Assembly: GCF_007828865.1 (NCBI RefSeq)
Contig: NZ_VIVK01000001.1
Coordinates: forward strand, 5,022,001-5,086,000
Length of the DNA: 64,000 nucleotides
Direction: 5' to 3'
DNA from: Kribbella amoyensis
GTDB taxonomy: Bacteria; Actinomycetota; Actinomycetes; Propionibacteriales; Kribbellaceae
Both the position numbers and the translations under genes were made by a program. Positions within the stretch are counted from its first letter, which is position 1; every line of letters starts with the position of its first letter. The notes beneath the pieces were generated by a model. That model searched no databases, was not told the origin of the DNA, and was given only the letters and a program-made list of their open reading frames with translations. This document shows, in pieces, positions 26,917 to 35,492 of the stretch.

Positions 26917-27708
26917 TCAGACCGGCTTGAGGCGGTATGCGCTGGTGTGGAGCAACTCGGCGGCGGCGTACGCGGCCTTACGGATGCCCTTGCGCTCGTC
27001 GAAGAAGCCGCCGACGAAACCGACCATCGGCAGCTGGCCGAGCATCCGGGCGCCGATACTGCCACGCGGCCGCTCCTCGAACACCTCGCCGAGCCCGCCG
27101 AAGAGCTTGGAGAGCCGCCAGACGAGGCGCAGGCTCTTGCGAAGTCCCTTCTCCTCGGACTCGTCGCCGATTCCCAGTTGCACGGCGACGTCCTTACCGG
27201 CGGTCGTGGGGTCGTCGTACTTGAGCACGTCGTCCGGGGTGATCGGCCGGGACGTCAGGACGCGGGCCATGATCGCCGTGCGCTCCGCGTGGTCCTCCAC
27301 GCCGTACTCGCGGCACACCGCGCCGATCACCATCGCCTGGACCGACGCGCCGAGCGTGTCCTTGAGCGGAAGGCGATCGGCGGCCGCACCACTGAGCCGG
27401 GGGAGTCCGGCGACCACGGCCGCGAATCCGCCGAGCCGCTCGACCCACCAGTCGCACCGCTCGGACAAGGGCAACGTGGGCCACTCGGTGTGGCCGGGGA
27501 CGCGCATCCGCAGCAGCCGATCGATCGCCACGATGAGGGCCTTCTCCGCGAGGTTCGGCTTCTCCTGGTCGGAGTACTCGGTGAGAATGCTGCGGATGCC
27601 GAACGGGTCCTGGGTGCGGAGCGCGTCGAGGACGGAGTCGATGCCGAACTCGGCCCGGCTCAACGCGAGCACGACGGCGGAGTCCGGGATGTCGGGGCGG
27701 TCGGTCAC
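26917..27708 (-). CDS. hypothetical protein, EcsC-like
   Basis: 263 residues from GTG 27708. The central segment LGASVQAMVIGAVCREYGVED and the C-terminal GQLPMVGFVGGFFDERKGI resemble the helical EcsC family, but the match is by eye only. A longer frame to 27891 exists, but it would run across the recA SOS box; the GTG at 27708 has TACCCT exactly 7 nt upstream, supporting a leaderless start there. It is divergent from recA, 246 nt apart, and could share LexA control. Function unknown. Confidence 0.55.
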   Translation of the reverse strand: MTDRPDIPDSAVVLALSRAEFGIDSVLDALRTQDPFGIRSILTEYSDQEKPNLAEKALIVAIDRLLRMRVPGHTEWPTLPLSERCDWWVERLGGFAAVVAGLPRLSGAAADRLPLKDTLGASVQAMVIGAVCREYGVEDHAERTAIMARVLTSRPITPDDVLKYDDPTTAGKDVAVQLGIGDESEEKGLRKSLRLVWRLSKLFGGLGEVFEERPRGSIGARMLGQLPMVGFVGGFFDERKGIRKAAYAAAELLHTSAYRLKPV

Positions 27709-27715
27709 GACCGTC

Positions 27716-27721
27716 AGGGTA
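27716..27721 (-). promoter_or_regulatory. -10 element for leaderless EcsC-like gene
   Basis: TACCCT (minus strand) lies 7 nt before the GTG at 27708. No clear -35 is seen. Confidence 0.4.
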
Positions 27722-27770
27722 AGGACGGACAGGGCCAGCCCGGACGTTCTGCGAAGTTCCGGCGTGTCAG

Positions 27771-27801
27771 TTGTGATTCGAACACGTGTTCGGGCTATGT
27801 T
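27771..27801 (+). promoter_or_regulatory. recA promoter with LexA operator
   Basis: TCGAACACGTGTTCGG (27778-27793) matches the SOS box at 15 of 16 positions. A possible -35 TTGTGA (27771-27776) and -10 TATGTT (27796-27801) flank it with a 19-bp spacer, so LexA would block RNA polymerase. The transcript would carry a leader of about 145 nt before the recA ATG. Confidence 0.8.
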
Positions 27802-27954
27802 GTGGTGTGCGTCGGGTGGCCCGGGGTTTTCCACAGATCCGGAACTGCTCCGAAAACTGTCCGACGTGACCCGTACCGTCTCTGGCGACAACGAAATTCC
27901 TTCGGGCGGCTGGCACAGCGGCCCCGATCACTAGATGGGTTAGGTGGCAGTCAC

Positions 27955-29022
27955 ATGGCTGGTGCAGCGAGTGCGGAGCGCGCCGCGGCGGATCGTGAGA
28001 AGGCGCTGGCGACCGCGCTGACGCAGATCGAGCGGCAGTGTGGCAAGGGTTCGGTGATGCGGCTCGGTGAGCAGGGCAAGGCGCCGATCGAGGTCATCCC
28101 GACCGGCTCGATCTCGCTCGACATCGCGCTCGGGATCGGCGGTCTGCCGCGCGGTCGCGTGGTGGAGATCTACGGCCCGGAATCCTCCGGTAAGACGACG
28201 GTCGCGCTGCACGCGGTCGCGAACGCCCAGCGGGCCGGCGGGATCGCCGCCTTCATCGACGCCGAGCACGCGCTCGACCCGGAGTACGCCCGCAAGCTCG
28301 GTGTCGACACCGACGCGCTGCTGGTCTCCCAGCCGGACTCCGGTGAGCAGGCGCTGGAGATCGCCGACATGCTGGTCCGCTCCGGCGCGATCGACATCGT
28401 CGTGATCGACTCGGTGGCCGCGCTGGTGCCGCGCGCCGAGATCGAGGGCGAGATGGGCGACAGCCACGTCGGTCTGCAGGCCCGGCTGATGAGCCAGGCG
28501 CTGCGGAAGATGACCGGTGCGGTCAGCGGGACCGGGACCACGGCGATCTTCATCAACCAGCTGCGCGAGAAGATCGGCGTCATGTTCGGTTCGCCGGAGA
28601 CCACGACCGGTGGTAAGGCGCTGAAGTTCTACGCGTCGGTGCGGCTGGACGTCCGCCGGATCGAGTCGCTCAAGGACGGCAGCGACGTGGTCGGCAACCG
28701 GACCCGCGTCAAGGTCGTGAAGAACAAGGTGGCCCCGCCGTTCAAGCAGGCCGAGTTCGACATCATCTACGGCCAGGGCATCAGCCGTGAGGGCAGCCTG
28801 CTGGACCTCGGTGTCGACCAGGGCTTCGTCCGCAAGGCCGGCGCCTGGTTCACCTACGAGAGCGACCAGCTCGGCCAGGGCCGGGAGAACGCGCGGAACT
28901 TCCTGCGCGACAACCCCGATCTGGCCAACGAGCTGGAGAAGAAGATCAAGGAGAAGATGGGCATCGGCCCGACCGTGGACGAGCCGGCCGCGGCACCGGC
29001 CGAGGTCGATGTCGACTTCTGA
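27955..29022 (+). CDS. recA: recombinase RecA
   Basis: 355-residue strand-exchange protein and LexA coprotease, of normal length, without an intein. Walker A is GPESSGKT (K80), Walker B VVIDSVAALVP, loop L2 follows FINQLREKIGVMFG, and a short acidic C-terminus ends DVDF. The ATG at 27955 is preceded by AGGTGG; an in-frame extension upstream is not protein-like and crosses the promoter. recX overlaps its 3' end by 14 nt, forming the usual recA-recX operon. Confidence 0.99.
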   Translation: MAGAASAERAAADREKALATALTQIERQCGKGSVMRLGEQGKAPIEVIPTGSISLDIALGIGGLPRGRVVEIYGPESSGKTTVALHAVANAQRAGGIAAFIDAEHALDPEYARKLGVDTDALLVSQPDSGEQALEIADMLVRSGAIDIVVIDSVAALVPRAEIEGEMGDSHVGLQARLMSQALRKMTGAVSGTGTTAIFINQLREKIGVMFGSPETTTGGKALKFYASVRLDVRRIESLKDGSDVVGNRTRVKVVKNKVAPPFKQAEFDIIYGQGISREGSLLDLGVDQGFVRKAGAWFTYESDQLGQGRENARNFLRDNPDLANELEKKIKEKMGIGPTVDEPAAAPAEVDVDF

Positions 29023-29881
29023 TTCCGCTACCCCGGGAAGCAGCGCCTCCACATCGGGAGACGCTGCCCCCGGGCGGCTCGCCCTGGACCAGTCCGAGCG
29101 CCTGGCCATGGCCCGCGAGCTGCTGGCCCGAGGTCCCGTCTCCCCAGCTCCCGCGACCCCATCGGAGTCTTCGGCGGGAGGATCGTTTGCGGGGGAGACC
29201 GCACCTGGAGCCCGCCCGGCTGGTCGCGCTGACTCGATCACGGGAGAACGCGGTGGGAGTACGCGGCGGGTTCCTCGGACCCGGCGCTTCGGTTCCACCT
29301 TGTCCAAGCGTGGCCGAGCCAGGACGCCTGATGACCCGGACGGACCGGTCGATCCAGAGCTCGACCCACCGGCGGATCCGCACGCGGCGGCCCGCACGAT
29401 CCTGCTCGACAAGCTCACCGGCCAGCCGCGGACCCGCGCGGAGCTGGCCGACGTCCTGGCCGAGCGGGAGATCTCGGACGACGTGGCCGACGAAGTCCTC
29501 GACCGCTTCGTCGAGGTGGGCCTGATCAACGACGCCGCGTTCGCGACCGCCTGGGTGGAGTCCCGTCATCGCGGCCGTGGTCTCGGCAAACGCGCTCTCG
29601 CCCAGGAGCTCCGCCGCCGCGGCGTCGACGACGAACTGGCCCGCGACGCCCTCGAAGAGCTGGACCAGGACCAGGAAGAAGAAACGGCACGTGCCCTGGT
29701 TCGCAAGAAGCTCCGCTCGATGCGTTCCCTCGAACGCGAAGTCGCCATGCGCCGCCTGCTCGGTCTCCTGGGCCGCAAAGGGTACCCAGGCCCCCTCGCG
29801 ATGAAGGTCGTCAAGGAAGAGCTGGCCGCCTCCGAAGAAGAGCTCCCGCTCCTCAACGACTCCGGCCTCGAGGCGGAGTAG
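29009..29881 (+). CDS. recX: regulatory protein RecX with long N-terminal extension
   Basis: 290 residues from ATG 29009. The C-terminal ~160 residues are RecX three-helix repeats (ILLDKLTGQPRTRAEL, GLINDAAFATAWVESR, GRGLGKRALAQEL); RecX binds in the RecA filament groove and inhibits it. The first ~125 residues are Ser/Gly/Pro/Arg-rich and probably disordered, making the protein well above the usual 150-200 residues. GAGG lies 3 nt before the ATG, inside recA. A shorter RecX starting at an internal codon cannot be excluded. Confidence 0.9.
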   Translation: MSTSDSATPGSSASTSGDAAPGRLALDQSERLAMARELLARGPVSPAPATPSESSAGGSFAGETAPGARPAGRADSITGERGGSTRRVPRTRRFGSTLSKRGRARTPDDPDGPVDPELDPPADPHAAARTILLDKLTGQPRTRAELADVLAEREISDDVADEVLDRFVEVGLINDAAFATAWVESRHRGRGLGKRALAQELRRRGVDDELARDALEELDQDQEEETARALVRKKLRSMRSLEREVAMRRLLGLLGRKGYPGPLAMKVVKEELAASEEELPLLNDSGLEAE

Positions 29882-29933
29882 GCCCAACACCCCGACAGCC
29901 TTCCGCGGCTCGCATCGCCGGGATACTCCCGTC

Positions 29934-30428
29934 ATGGGATACGTCGGCTCGTACACGTGGCAATTGCGCCAGCACGTCGGTTCGGAACTCCTGCTGATGC
30001 CGGGCGCGCAAGTCCTCGTCATCGACCATGAGGACCGCATCCTCTTCCAGCAACGCGCGGACTCCGGCCTGTGGGAGTTCCCCGCCGGCGCTGCCGAGCC
30101 GGGCACCACATTCCGCAGTACGGCAGCTCGGGAACTCCGCGAAGAATCAGGTCTCCAGGTCGAGGAATCCGACCTGATCCCGTTCGCGTCCCTCTCCGAT
30201 CCGGCCGTCCACCAGATCACGTATCCCAACGGCGACCGCATGCACTGTTTCGCGCTCTGCTTCTACACCCGCCGATGGACCGGCACCCTCACCGCGGATC
30301 CCACTGAAGTCCGGCAAGCGACCTTCCAGAACCCCGCCGAACCGCCCGAACCCCTCCAGCCCCAAACCCGGGCAGTCCTGAATCTCTTCACGGCCTACCG
30401 CCGCACCAACACCTTCCAAGCGAACTAG
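29934..30428 (+). CDS. Nudix hydrolase with substituted Nudix box
   Basis: 164-residue Nudix-fold protein. The Nudix box reads G-AAEPG-T-TFRSTAA-REL-R-EE-S-GL: the catalytic REUxEExGU half is intact, but the first conserved Glu of G-x5-E is Thr. VYG-like NAD-pyrophosphatase motifs are absent, so substrate is open (nucleoside diphosphates linked to some moiety, in family terms). It starts 52 nt after recX; whether it is in that operon is unclear. Confidence 0.85.
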   Translation: MGYVGSYTWQLRQHVGSELLLMPGAQVLVIDHEDRILFQQRADSGLWEFPAGAAEPGTTFRSTAARELREESGLQVEESDLIPFASLSDPAVHQITYPNGDRMHCFALCFYTRRWTGTLTADPTEVRQATFQNPAEPPEPLQPQTRAVLNLFTAYRRTNTFQAN

Positions 30429-30616
30429 CTCAAACGGGGTAGTGAGGAGGGTGGTTGCTGGGGCGGGTGGGGGAGGAGAAGTGGGGTGGCGGACGGCGAG
30501 GGTTGTTGACGGTTGGGGGTGGGCGGTGTGTCATCCGAAGTACGGAGCGGTTCTTGGGACCGGTCCGTAGGCTGGGCTTTTTGTCGATCCGCCCCTGACA
30601 CCTCGCGGAGGGTGCA

Positions 30617-31339
30617 ATGAGCGATTTCCAGGAACAGGCGAAGAACTGGCTCCGGAACGTCGTCAAGCAGAACCCGGACAAGATCAAAGCCGGAGTCGAG
30701 AAAGCCGGCGACCTGATCGACAAGCAGACGGGCGGGAAGTACGCCGAGAAGGTCGACTCCGTGCAGGAGAAGGTCGGCCAATACGTCGACTCCCAGTCCG
30801 GTGACCAGTCCGGGTCCACCTCCTCCGGCGACCAGAGCACCCCGGACTCCACCACCTCGGACTCGACCACCACGGCCTCGAGCACCTCGGGATCCGCCTC
30901 GGGATCCACCGCCTCGGAGGCGCCCGGCGATACCGCCGGCTCCGGGAACACGGCAGCGCCCGGGGGAGGTACGCCGCCTCCGGAAGGGATGAGCGACGAC
31001 TCCGAGCCGGCCGGATCCGCGGACGACTCCGCTGATCCGCTGGGCGCCGAAGCGGACCAGACCGGTGAGGCCCGGGCCGACCAGTCGCCGACCGAGACGG
31101 GTGAGGAATCAGCAGCCGGTCGAGGCGACGGTGCCCCGGACGCGGCGACCCAGGACGGCGCCGGCGGTTCGAGCGGCGGCGTGGTCGGCGGCGAAACCCC
31201 GAACCCGGCAGACCAGCCGGCCGCGTCCACCGGTTCCACCACCGAAGGCGCCGGCACCGGCGGTACCTCGACCCAGCCAGGCGCCACCAGCCAGGACAAG
31301 ACCGACGAGGGTGGCCTCCCCGGTCCTCGAGACAGCTGA
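30617..31339 (+). CDS. Rv0909/MT0933-like antitoxin-family protein with long disordered tail
   Basis: 240 residues. Residues 1-60 (FQEQAKNWLRNVVKQNPDKI, then VEKAGDLIDKQTGGKYAEKV) match the short MT0933-type antitoxin proteins, which are usually ~60 residues. The remaining 180 residues are Ser/Thr/Gly/Asp/Pro repeats with no predicted fold. No partner toxin gene adjoins it, so it is better seen as a domain homologue of unknown role than an antitoxin. GGAGGG precedes the ATG. Confidence 0.7.
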   Translation: MSDFQEQAKNWLRNVVKQNPDKIKAGVEKAGDLIDKQTGGKYAEKVDSVQEKVGQYVDSQSGDQSGSTSSGDQSTPDSTTSDSTTTASSTSGSASGSTASEAPGDTAGSGNTAAPGGGTPPPEGMSDDSEPAGSADDSADPLGAEADQTGEARADQSPTETGEESAAGRGDGAPDAATQDGAGGSSGGVVGGETPNPADQPAASTGSTTEGAGTGGTSTQPGATSQDKTDEGGLPGPRDS

Positions 31340-31455
31340 CACCGCAGTAGCAGCAGCACGACCACGCGACCGCCGGCCGACGCACGGCAGTTCTACCGGC
31401 GACGCACTGCGAATCAAGGTGGAGCTGACAGCGAAACTGCGCCAGACATCGCCTG

Positions 31456-31492
31456 ACGGAGAGCCCGCCTTCGACGAAGGCGGGCTCTCCGT
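31456..31492. terminator. 18-bp perfect inverted repeat, terminator-like
   Basis: Arms ACGGAGAGCCCGCCTTCG / CGAAGGCGGGCTCTCCGT are separated by one base, folding to a ~14-bp stem with a small TTCGACGAA loop. It is 117 nt past the stop of the antitoxin-family gene. No T-tract. Confidence 0.75.
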
Positions 31493-31673
31493 GCATGAAA
31501 GGGAGCGGATGAGGGCCGAGTTCGATCGCCGCGTCGCGCGAACAGCCCGATCGAAAGGCGAGCAGGGAGCGTACGAGAGGTGGTGAACCGGGTGCTACGT
31601 GCCGTGGTCAGGTGACTCGGGAGGGTTGGGAGATTGCGGTTGGTGAGGTTCGGGGCGGGTGGAGAGTGTCTTC

Positions 31674-31702
31674 TTGACCCTGTGGATAGCCGCGCCTAGC
31701 CT
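31674..31702 (+). promoter_or_regulatory. vegetative promoter upstream of rny
   Basis: -35 TTGACC (31674-31679) and -10 TAGCCT (31697-31702) with a 17-bp spacer, the best housekeeping-type promoter in the window. Transcription would start near 31709, about 315 nt before the rny ATG. Confidence 0.7.
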
Positions 31703-32023
31703 CGGGATAAGTAAGGGAACTGTCCACCCGGACGGTTGATGACATAGCAGTCGGAGGGCTGGTCGTGACCGGCCGGACGGCTCGCCGGATCCGCGACTCG
31801 TCGTGATCCGGGGATTTCGAGATCAACGCTCGACCGAGCTGGACCGAGGCGGCGACCGAACGCCGTCCCATAGGAACGGAACCCGGTGCCCACCGGGTGT
31901 ATCGGCGTACGACCGCACCTGGACGGCGTGCTGCGGCGTACCGTTTTCTCGATCGCTGTGTGGTGATCCCTTCGACCAAGAGCTGGTCACGCCTGGGCGT
32001 GGCTCGAAGAAGGGGAGACGCCG

Positions 32024-33775
32024 ATGCAGCAGCTTTCGGCCCTGTCGGCGGTTTCGTTCGCGGCGATGCCCACGGCGGCGTCGATCGGGCTGGTCCTGGT
32101 CGGGTCGCTGATCGCCGTCCTGCTGGCCTGGATCGGTCTCAGCCTGTCACGCCGGAAGGTCGCCGACGCCACCGCGGCCGCGACCGCTGCCGAGGCGAAC
32201 GCCAAGCTGGAAGCCGCGACCGCGATCTCCGAGGCGAAGTCCGCGGGGGATCGGATCAGGCGCGAGGCCGAGGACGAGGCGACCGCGGTACGGGCCCGGG
32301 CGAAGGAGGCCGAGCAGCGGGCGGACGAGTCGCGTCGGCAGGCCGAGGAGCAGCGTCGGCAGGCTGAGGATCGTGGGTCCGAGATCCGTCGTGAGGCGGA
32401 GCAGCGGGCGTCCGCGGTACGCCGCGAGGCCGAGGCGGAGGCGCAGTCGATCCGGGAGGACCTGCGCGAGCAGCGGCTGGAGATGGAGCGCCGCGAGCAC
32501 CGGCTGACCGAGCGCGAGGAGCGTCTCGACGAGCTGAACGTGGGACTGGACGAGCGCAAGGCGGAGCTGACCACCCAGCTCGCCGAGATCGACCGGCAGC
32601 GGGCCGAGATCCGCGATCTCGAGGAAGAGCGCCGGCGGATCCTCGAAGGCGTCGCCAACCTGACCGCCGAGCAGGCGAAGACCGAGCTGATCGCGGCCAT
32701 CGAGACCGAGGCGAAGCGGCACGCGCACACCATCGTCCGTGAGATCGAGCGGCAGGCGCTGGACGAGGGCGAGACCAAGGCCCGCAAGATCATCACCGGT
32801 GCCGTCCAGCGGCTCGCGTCCGAGCAGACCAGCGAGTCGGTCGTCTCCGTCGTGCACCTGCCGAGTGACGACATGAAGGGCCGGATCATCGGGCGCGAAG
32901 GCCGGAACATCCGGTCGTTCGAGCAGACCACCGGCGTCAACCTGATCATCGACGACACCCCCGAAGCGGTGCTGCTGTCCTGCTTCGACCCGGTACGCCG
33001 GGAGACCGCGCGGCTCACCCTGGACTCGCTGGTACTGGACGGCCGGATCCACCCGAGCCGGATCGAGGAGATCTACGAGCGCAGCCGCGGCGAGGTGGCC
33101 GAGTTGTGCGAGCGGGCCGCCGAGGACGCGATGGCCGAGGTGGGGATCACCGACCTGCACCCCGAGCTGATCCGGACGATGGGCCTGCTCCGGTACCGCA
33201 CGTCGTACGGGCAGAACGTGCTCAAGCATCTGATCGAGTCCGCGCACATCGCCGGGATGATGGCCGCCGAACTCGGGCTGGACCCGAAACTGTGCAAACG
33301 GGGCGCGTTCCTGCACGACATCGGCAAGGCGCTCACCCACGAGTCCGAGGGCAGCCACGCGATTGTCGGCGCCGACCTGGCCCGCAAGTACGGCGAGACC
33401 GATGACGTCGTGCACTGCATCGAGGCGCACCACAACGAGGTCGAGGTGCGGACCGTCGAGGCCGTCCTCACCCAGGCCGCCGACGCGGTGAGCGGGGGAC
33501 GACCGGGTGCGCGGCGTGAATCGCTGGAGGCGTATGTGCAGCGGCTCGAACGGCTCGAGGAGATCGCGATGCACCACGACGGCGTGGAGAAAGTGTTCGC
33601 GATGCAGGCCGGCCGCGAGATCCGGGTGATGGTGCTGCCCGACGCCGTCGACGACATCGCGGCCCAGGTGATGGCGCGCGACATCGCCAAGCAGGTCGAG
33701 GAAGAGCTCACCTACCCTGGTCAGATCCGCGTCACCGTCGTCCGCGAATCCCGCGCCACCGAGGTCGCCAAGTAG
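32024..33775 (+). CDS. rny: ribonuclease Y
   Basis: 583-residue membrane-anchored endoribonuclease that starts mRNA decay. An N-terminal transmembrane helix (about 18-40), a long charged coiled coil (about 45-230), a KH domain with GRIIGREGRNIR (about 285) and an HD domain with LHDIGKA (H431, D432) appear in the family order. It is longer than the ~520-residue Bacillus enzyme, chiefly in the coiled coil. GGGGAG precedes the ATG. In many Actinobacteria it follows recA-recX; here two other genes and a long leader intervene. Confidence 0.96.
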   Translation: MQQLSALSAVSFAAMPTAASIGLVLVGSLIAVLLAWIGLSLSRRKVADATAAATAAEANAKLEAATAISEAKSAGDRIRREAEDEATAVRARAKEAEQRADESRRQAEEQRRQAEDRGSEIRREAEQRASAVRREAEAEAQSIREDLREQRLEMERREHRLTEREERLDELNVGLDERKAELTTQLAEIDRQRAEIRDLEEERRRILEGVANLTAEQAKTELIAAIETEAKRHAHTIVREIERQALDEGETKARKIITGAVQRLASEQTSESVVSVVHLPSDDMKGRIIGREGRNIRSFEQTTGVNLIIDDTPEAVLLSCFDPVRRETARLTLDSLVLDGRIHPSRIEEIYERSRGEVAELCERAAEDAMAEVGITDLHPELIRTMGLLRYRTSYGQNVLKHLIESAHIAGMMAAELGLDPKLCKRGAFLHDIGKALTHESEGSHAIVGADLARKYGETDDVVHCIEAHHNEVEVRTVEAVLTQAADAVSGGRPGARRESLEAYVQRLERLEEIAMHHDGVEKVFAMQAGREIRVMVLPDAVDDIAAQVMARDIAKQVEEELTYPGQIRVTVVRESRATEVAK

Positions 33776-33852
33776 CCCAGGCGGCCGAAGAGGTCACTAG
33801 GGGATGGGGGCGACCACCTGCTGACGACGCTCAGATCACCGCTATGACGAGC

Positions 33853-34149
33853 TCAGAACCGGCGCGGTGATTCCTCGCGAAGATGCGTCGGCGTGACGTC
33901 GATCGGCTCCTCGACCGGGTACTCGTGCGGGGCGGTGCTGTACTGGTCCTCGACCACGGGATCGATGATCGGCTTCTCGTCGGCGCCGCGCTGGTTGGCG
34001 AGCCGATAGGACAGCCACATTCCGGCGGCACCGGCGAGCATGATGATGATGCCGACGACGGTGAAGTTCACCGGTCCGGAGGTGTCCCGGATCGCGAAGG
34101 CGATGATGCCGCCGAGAGCGATGAGCAGAATTCCTGCGCCGATTCTCAT
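33853..34149 (-). CDS. DUF6458 family small membrane protein
   Basis: 98 residues with two transmembrane helices (about 3-20 and 30-50) separated by RDTSGPVN and an acidic cytoplasmic tail rich in Pro/Glu. This is the small actinobacterial DUF6458 pattern (MRIGAGILLIALGGI start). ATG 34149 has a textbook AAGGAGG 6 nt upstream. Function unknown. Confidence 0.8.
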   Translation of the reverse strand: MRIGAGILLIALGGIIAFAIRDTSGPVNFTVVGIIIMLAGAAGMWLSYRLANQRGADEKPIIDPVVEDQYSTAPHEYPVEEPIDVTPTHLREESPRRF

Positions 34150-34246
34150 GGAGTACCTCCTTAGAGTCACACGCTCACTCTCAGTACCCAGCGTCACCGA
34201 ATGTCATGCACGGCCCGCTTGCCGACCACCCCTTCCGTGGCCGCTC

Positions 34247-34918
34247 CTAGCGCTGCGCGATCGCGTAGGTCAGGTAGGTCACGCCTTTCGGAGAGGGCTG
34301 CGTACGGACCGGTTCCAGGGCAATCCGATCCGCGTCGACGCCGTCGAACAGACGAATACCGGAGCCGAACAGCACGGGCGACACGGTGATCGTGAACTCG
34401 TCGACGAGACCGGCGTTCAGGCATTCCTGGACCATCGTGGCGCCGCCGGCGATGCGGACATCTCGGTCACCGGCGGACTGACGGGCCTGGTCAAGAGCGG
34501 TCTGGACGCCGTCGTTGACGAAGTGAAACGTCGTGCCGCCAGGGCGCTGCCAGGGATCCCGCTCGGTGTGCGTCACGACGAAGACGGGGGTGTGGAACGG
34601 CGCCTCCTCCGGCCACGACAACTCGCCGGCGTCGAACATGTTCTTGCCCATGACGCTCGCGCCGGTGCGCTCGTGGGTCGTCCGCGCGATGTCGTTGTCG
34701 AGTCCCTCGTCACCGCCCTGGCCGAGCTTGAGGTTCTCCCGGAAGAAGCGCTGTGGGAACGCCGCCTGGTGCAGTTCTGCCCACTGCGCCATCCAGCGCC
34801 GCACGCTCGGGTCGTCCTGCTTCCTCTCAGGCCCGAACAGGTCAGTGACCGGTACGGCGTCGGGTGCGATGAAGCCGTCCAGCGACATCGTGATGCTGAA
34901 GAACACCTTTCCGGCCAT
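34247..34918 (-). CDS. dihydrofolate reductase family protein (RibD C-terminal-like)
   Basis: 223-residue reductase of the RibD_C/DHFR-like fold (VFFSITMSLDGFIAPDA start; VMGKNMFD and RIAGGATMVQECL NADPH-binding segments). Such stand-alone proteins in Actinobacteria are of unknown substrate. It is the third gene after arsR and AHSA1 on the same strand (gap 81 nt), a common three-part cassette. GGAG precedes the ATG. Confidence 0.85.
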   Translation of the reverse strand: MAGKVFFSITMSLDGFIAPDAVPVTDLFGPERKQDDPSVRRWMAQWAELHQAAFPQRFFRENLKLGQGGDEGLDNDIARTTHERTGASVMGKNMFDAGELSWPEEAPFHTPVFVVTHTERDPWQRPGGTTFHFVNDGVQTALDQARQSAGDRDVRIAGGATMVQECLNAGLVDEFTITVSPVLFGSGIRLFDGVDADRIALEPVRTQPSPKGVTYLTYAIAQR

Positions 34919-34999
34919 CAGTTTTCTCCATTCCTCTTGGAGCGATCTCGTTCGGTGTGGTGTGTTTCGGCCGCCTCGTCGGCGTCGCGGCGCACAGGT

Positions 35000-35491
35000 T
35001 CAGCCGGTGACGGCGAACAGCTTGCCGATCGCGTCCAGCAGACCCGCGGTGCCCGACTCGCGACCCGCCGCGGCCTCCGGCCCGGGACCGTGCACGCCGT
35101 CGAGATGGACACCCTGCTCGGTGTAGGTGAGCCGGGTTCCCGGGCCCGGGCCGTCGTCGGTAGGAGCGAACACGACGGTGGCGATCGAAGTCGAAGCGTG
35201 CAACCCGTCCAGCCACATGTCGTAGGTGTAGACGATCCGCTGGTTGGGCGTGATGTCGGTGTACGTGCCGCGGTACCGCGACAGCGGGCCGCCCTCGCGG
35301 TGTCGCCCGTCGTCGATCACCACGCCGCCGACCCGGAAGTCGTCGGTGCGCTCGACGTAGACGAAGGCGTCGCTGCCGAACCACTTGCGCTTGATCTCGG
35401 GATCCGCGAAGGCCGCCCAGACCCGGTCGACAGGTACTGGGTATTCACGCTCGAGCACGAAGGTGGCGTGCGTCTGGGTACGACCGGTCAT
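35000..35491 (-). CDS. SRPBCC/AHSA1 domain protein
   Basis: 163 residues with the activator-of-Hsp90-like SRPBCC helix-grip fold (REYPVPVDRVWAAFADPEIKRKWFG). These bind hydrophobic ligands or act on them; substrate unknown. The ATG at 35491 follows the arsR stop by one base (TGACATG) and has GAGGAG 7 nt upstream, so the two genes are coupled and probably controlled by the ArsR protein. Confidence 0.85.
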   Translation of the reverse strand: MTGRTQTHATFVLEREYPVPVDRVWAAFADPEIKRKWFGSDAFVYVERTDDFRVGGVVIDDGRHREGGPLSRYRGTYTDITPNQRIVYTYDMWLDGLHASTSIATVVFAPTDDGPGPGTRLTYTEQGVHLDGVHGPGPEAAAGRESGTAGLLDAIGKLFAVTG

Positions 35492-35492
35492 G

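Larger units (their letters stand above)
31340..32023. other. 684-bp intergenic region: terminator, rny promoter and long leader
   Basis: No convincing gene is present. It holds the hairpin at 31456-31492, a good sigma-70-type promoter at 31674-31702, and then ~315 bases of leader before rny. The leader contains a small CCCGGT/ACCGGG hairpin near 31882-31897 and other GC-rich stems. An open frame at 31419-31586 runs through the hairpin and does not show the codon bias of its neighbours. Confidence 0.6.

Noticed and set aside
27763..27790. A second, LexA-independent (RecA-NDp/ClpR-type) recA promoter
   Set aside because: TGTCAGT is present but no TANNNT follows at the expected 8-nt distance.
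27709..27891. N-terminal extension of the EcsC-like gene to 27891
   Set aside because: It crosses the recA SOS box and promoter; the GTG at 27708 has a -10 at leaderless distance.
26884..27954. N-terminal extension of recA
   Set aside because: It would add over 350 unlike residues and cover the SOS promoter; the ATG at 27955 matches RecA length.
31419..31586. Possible 55-codon gene after the Rv0909-like gene
   Set aside because: It runs through an 18-bp perfect hairpin, has no SD or -10 at leaderless distance, and its third-position GC is lower than in neighbours. The hairpin explains the sequence better.
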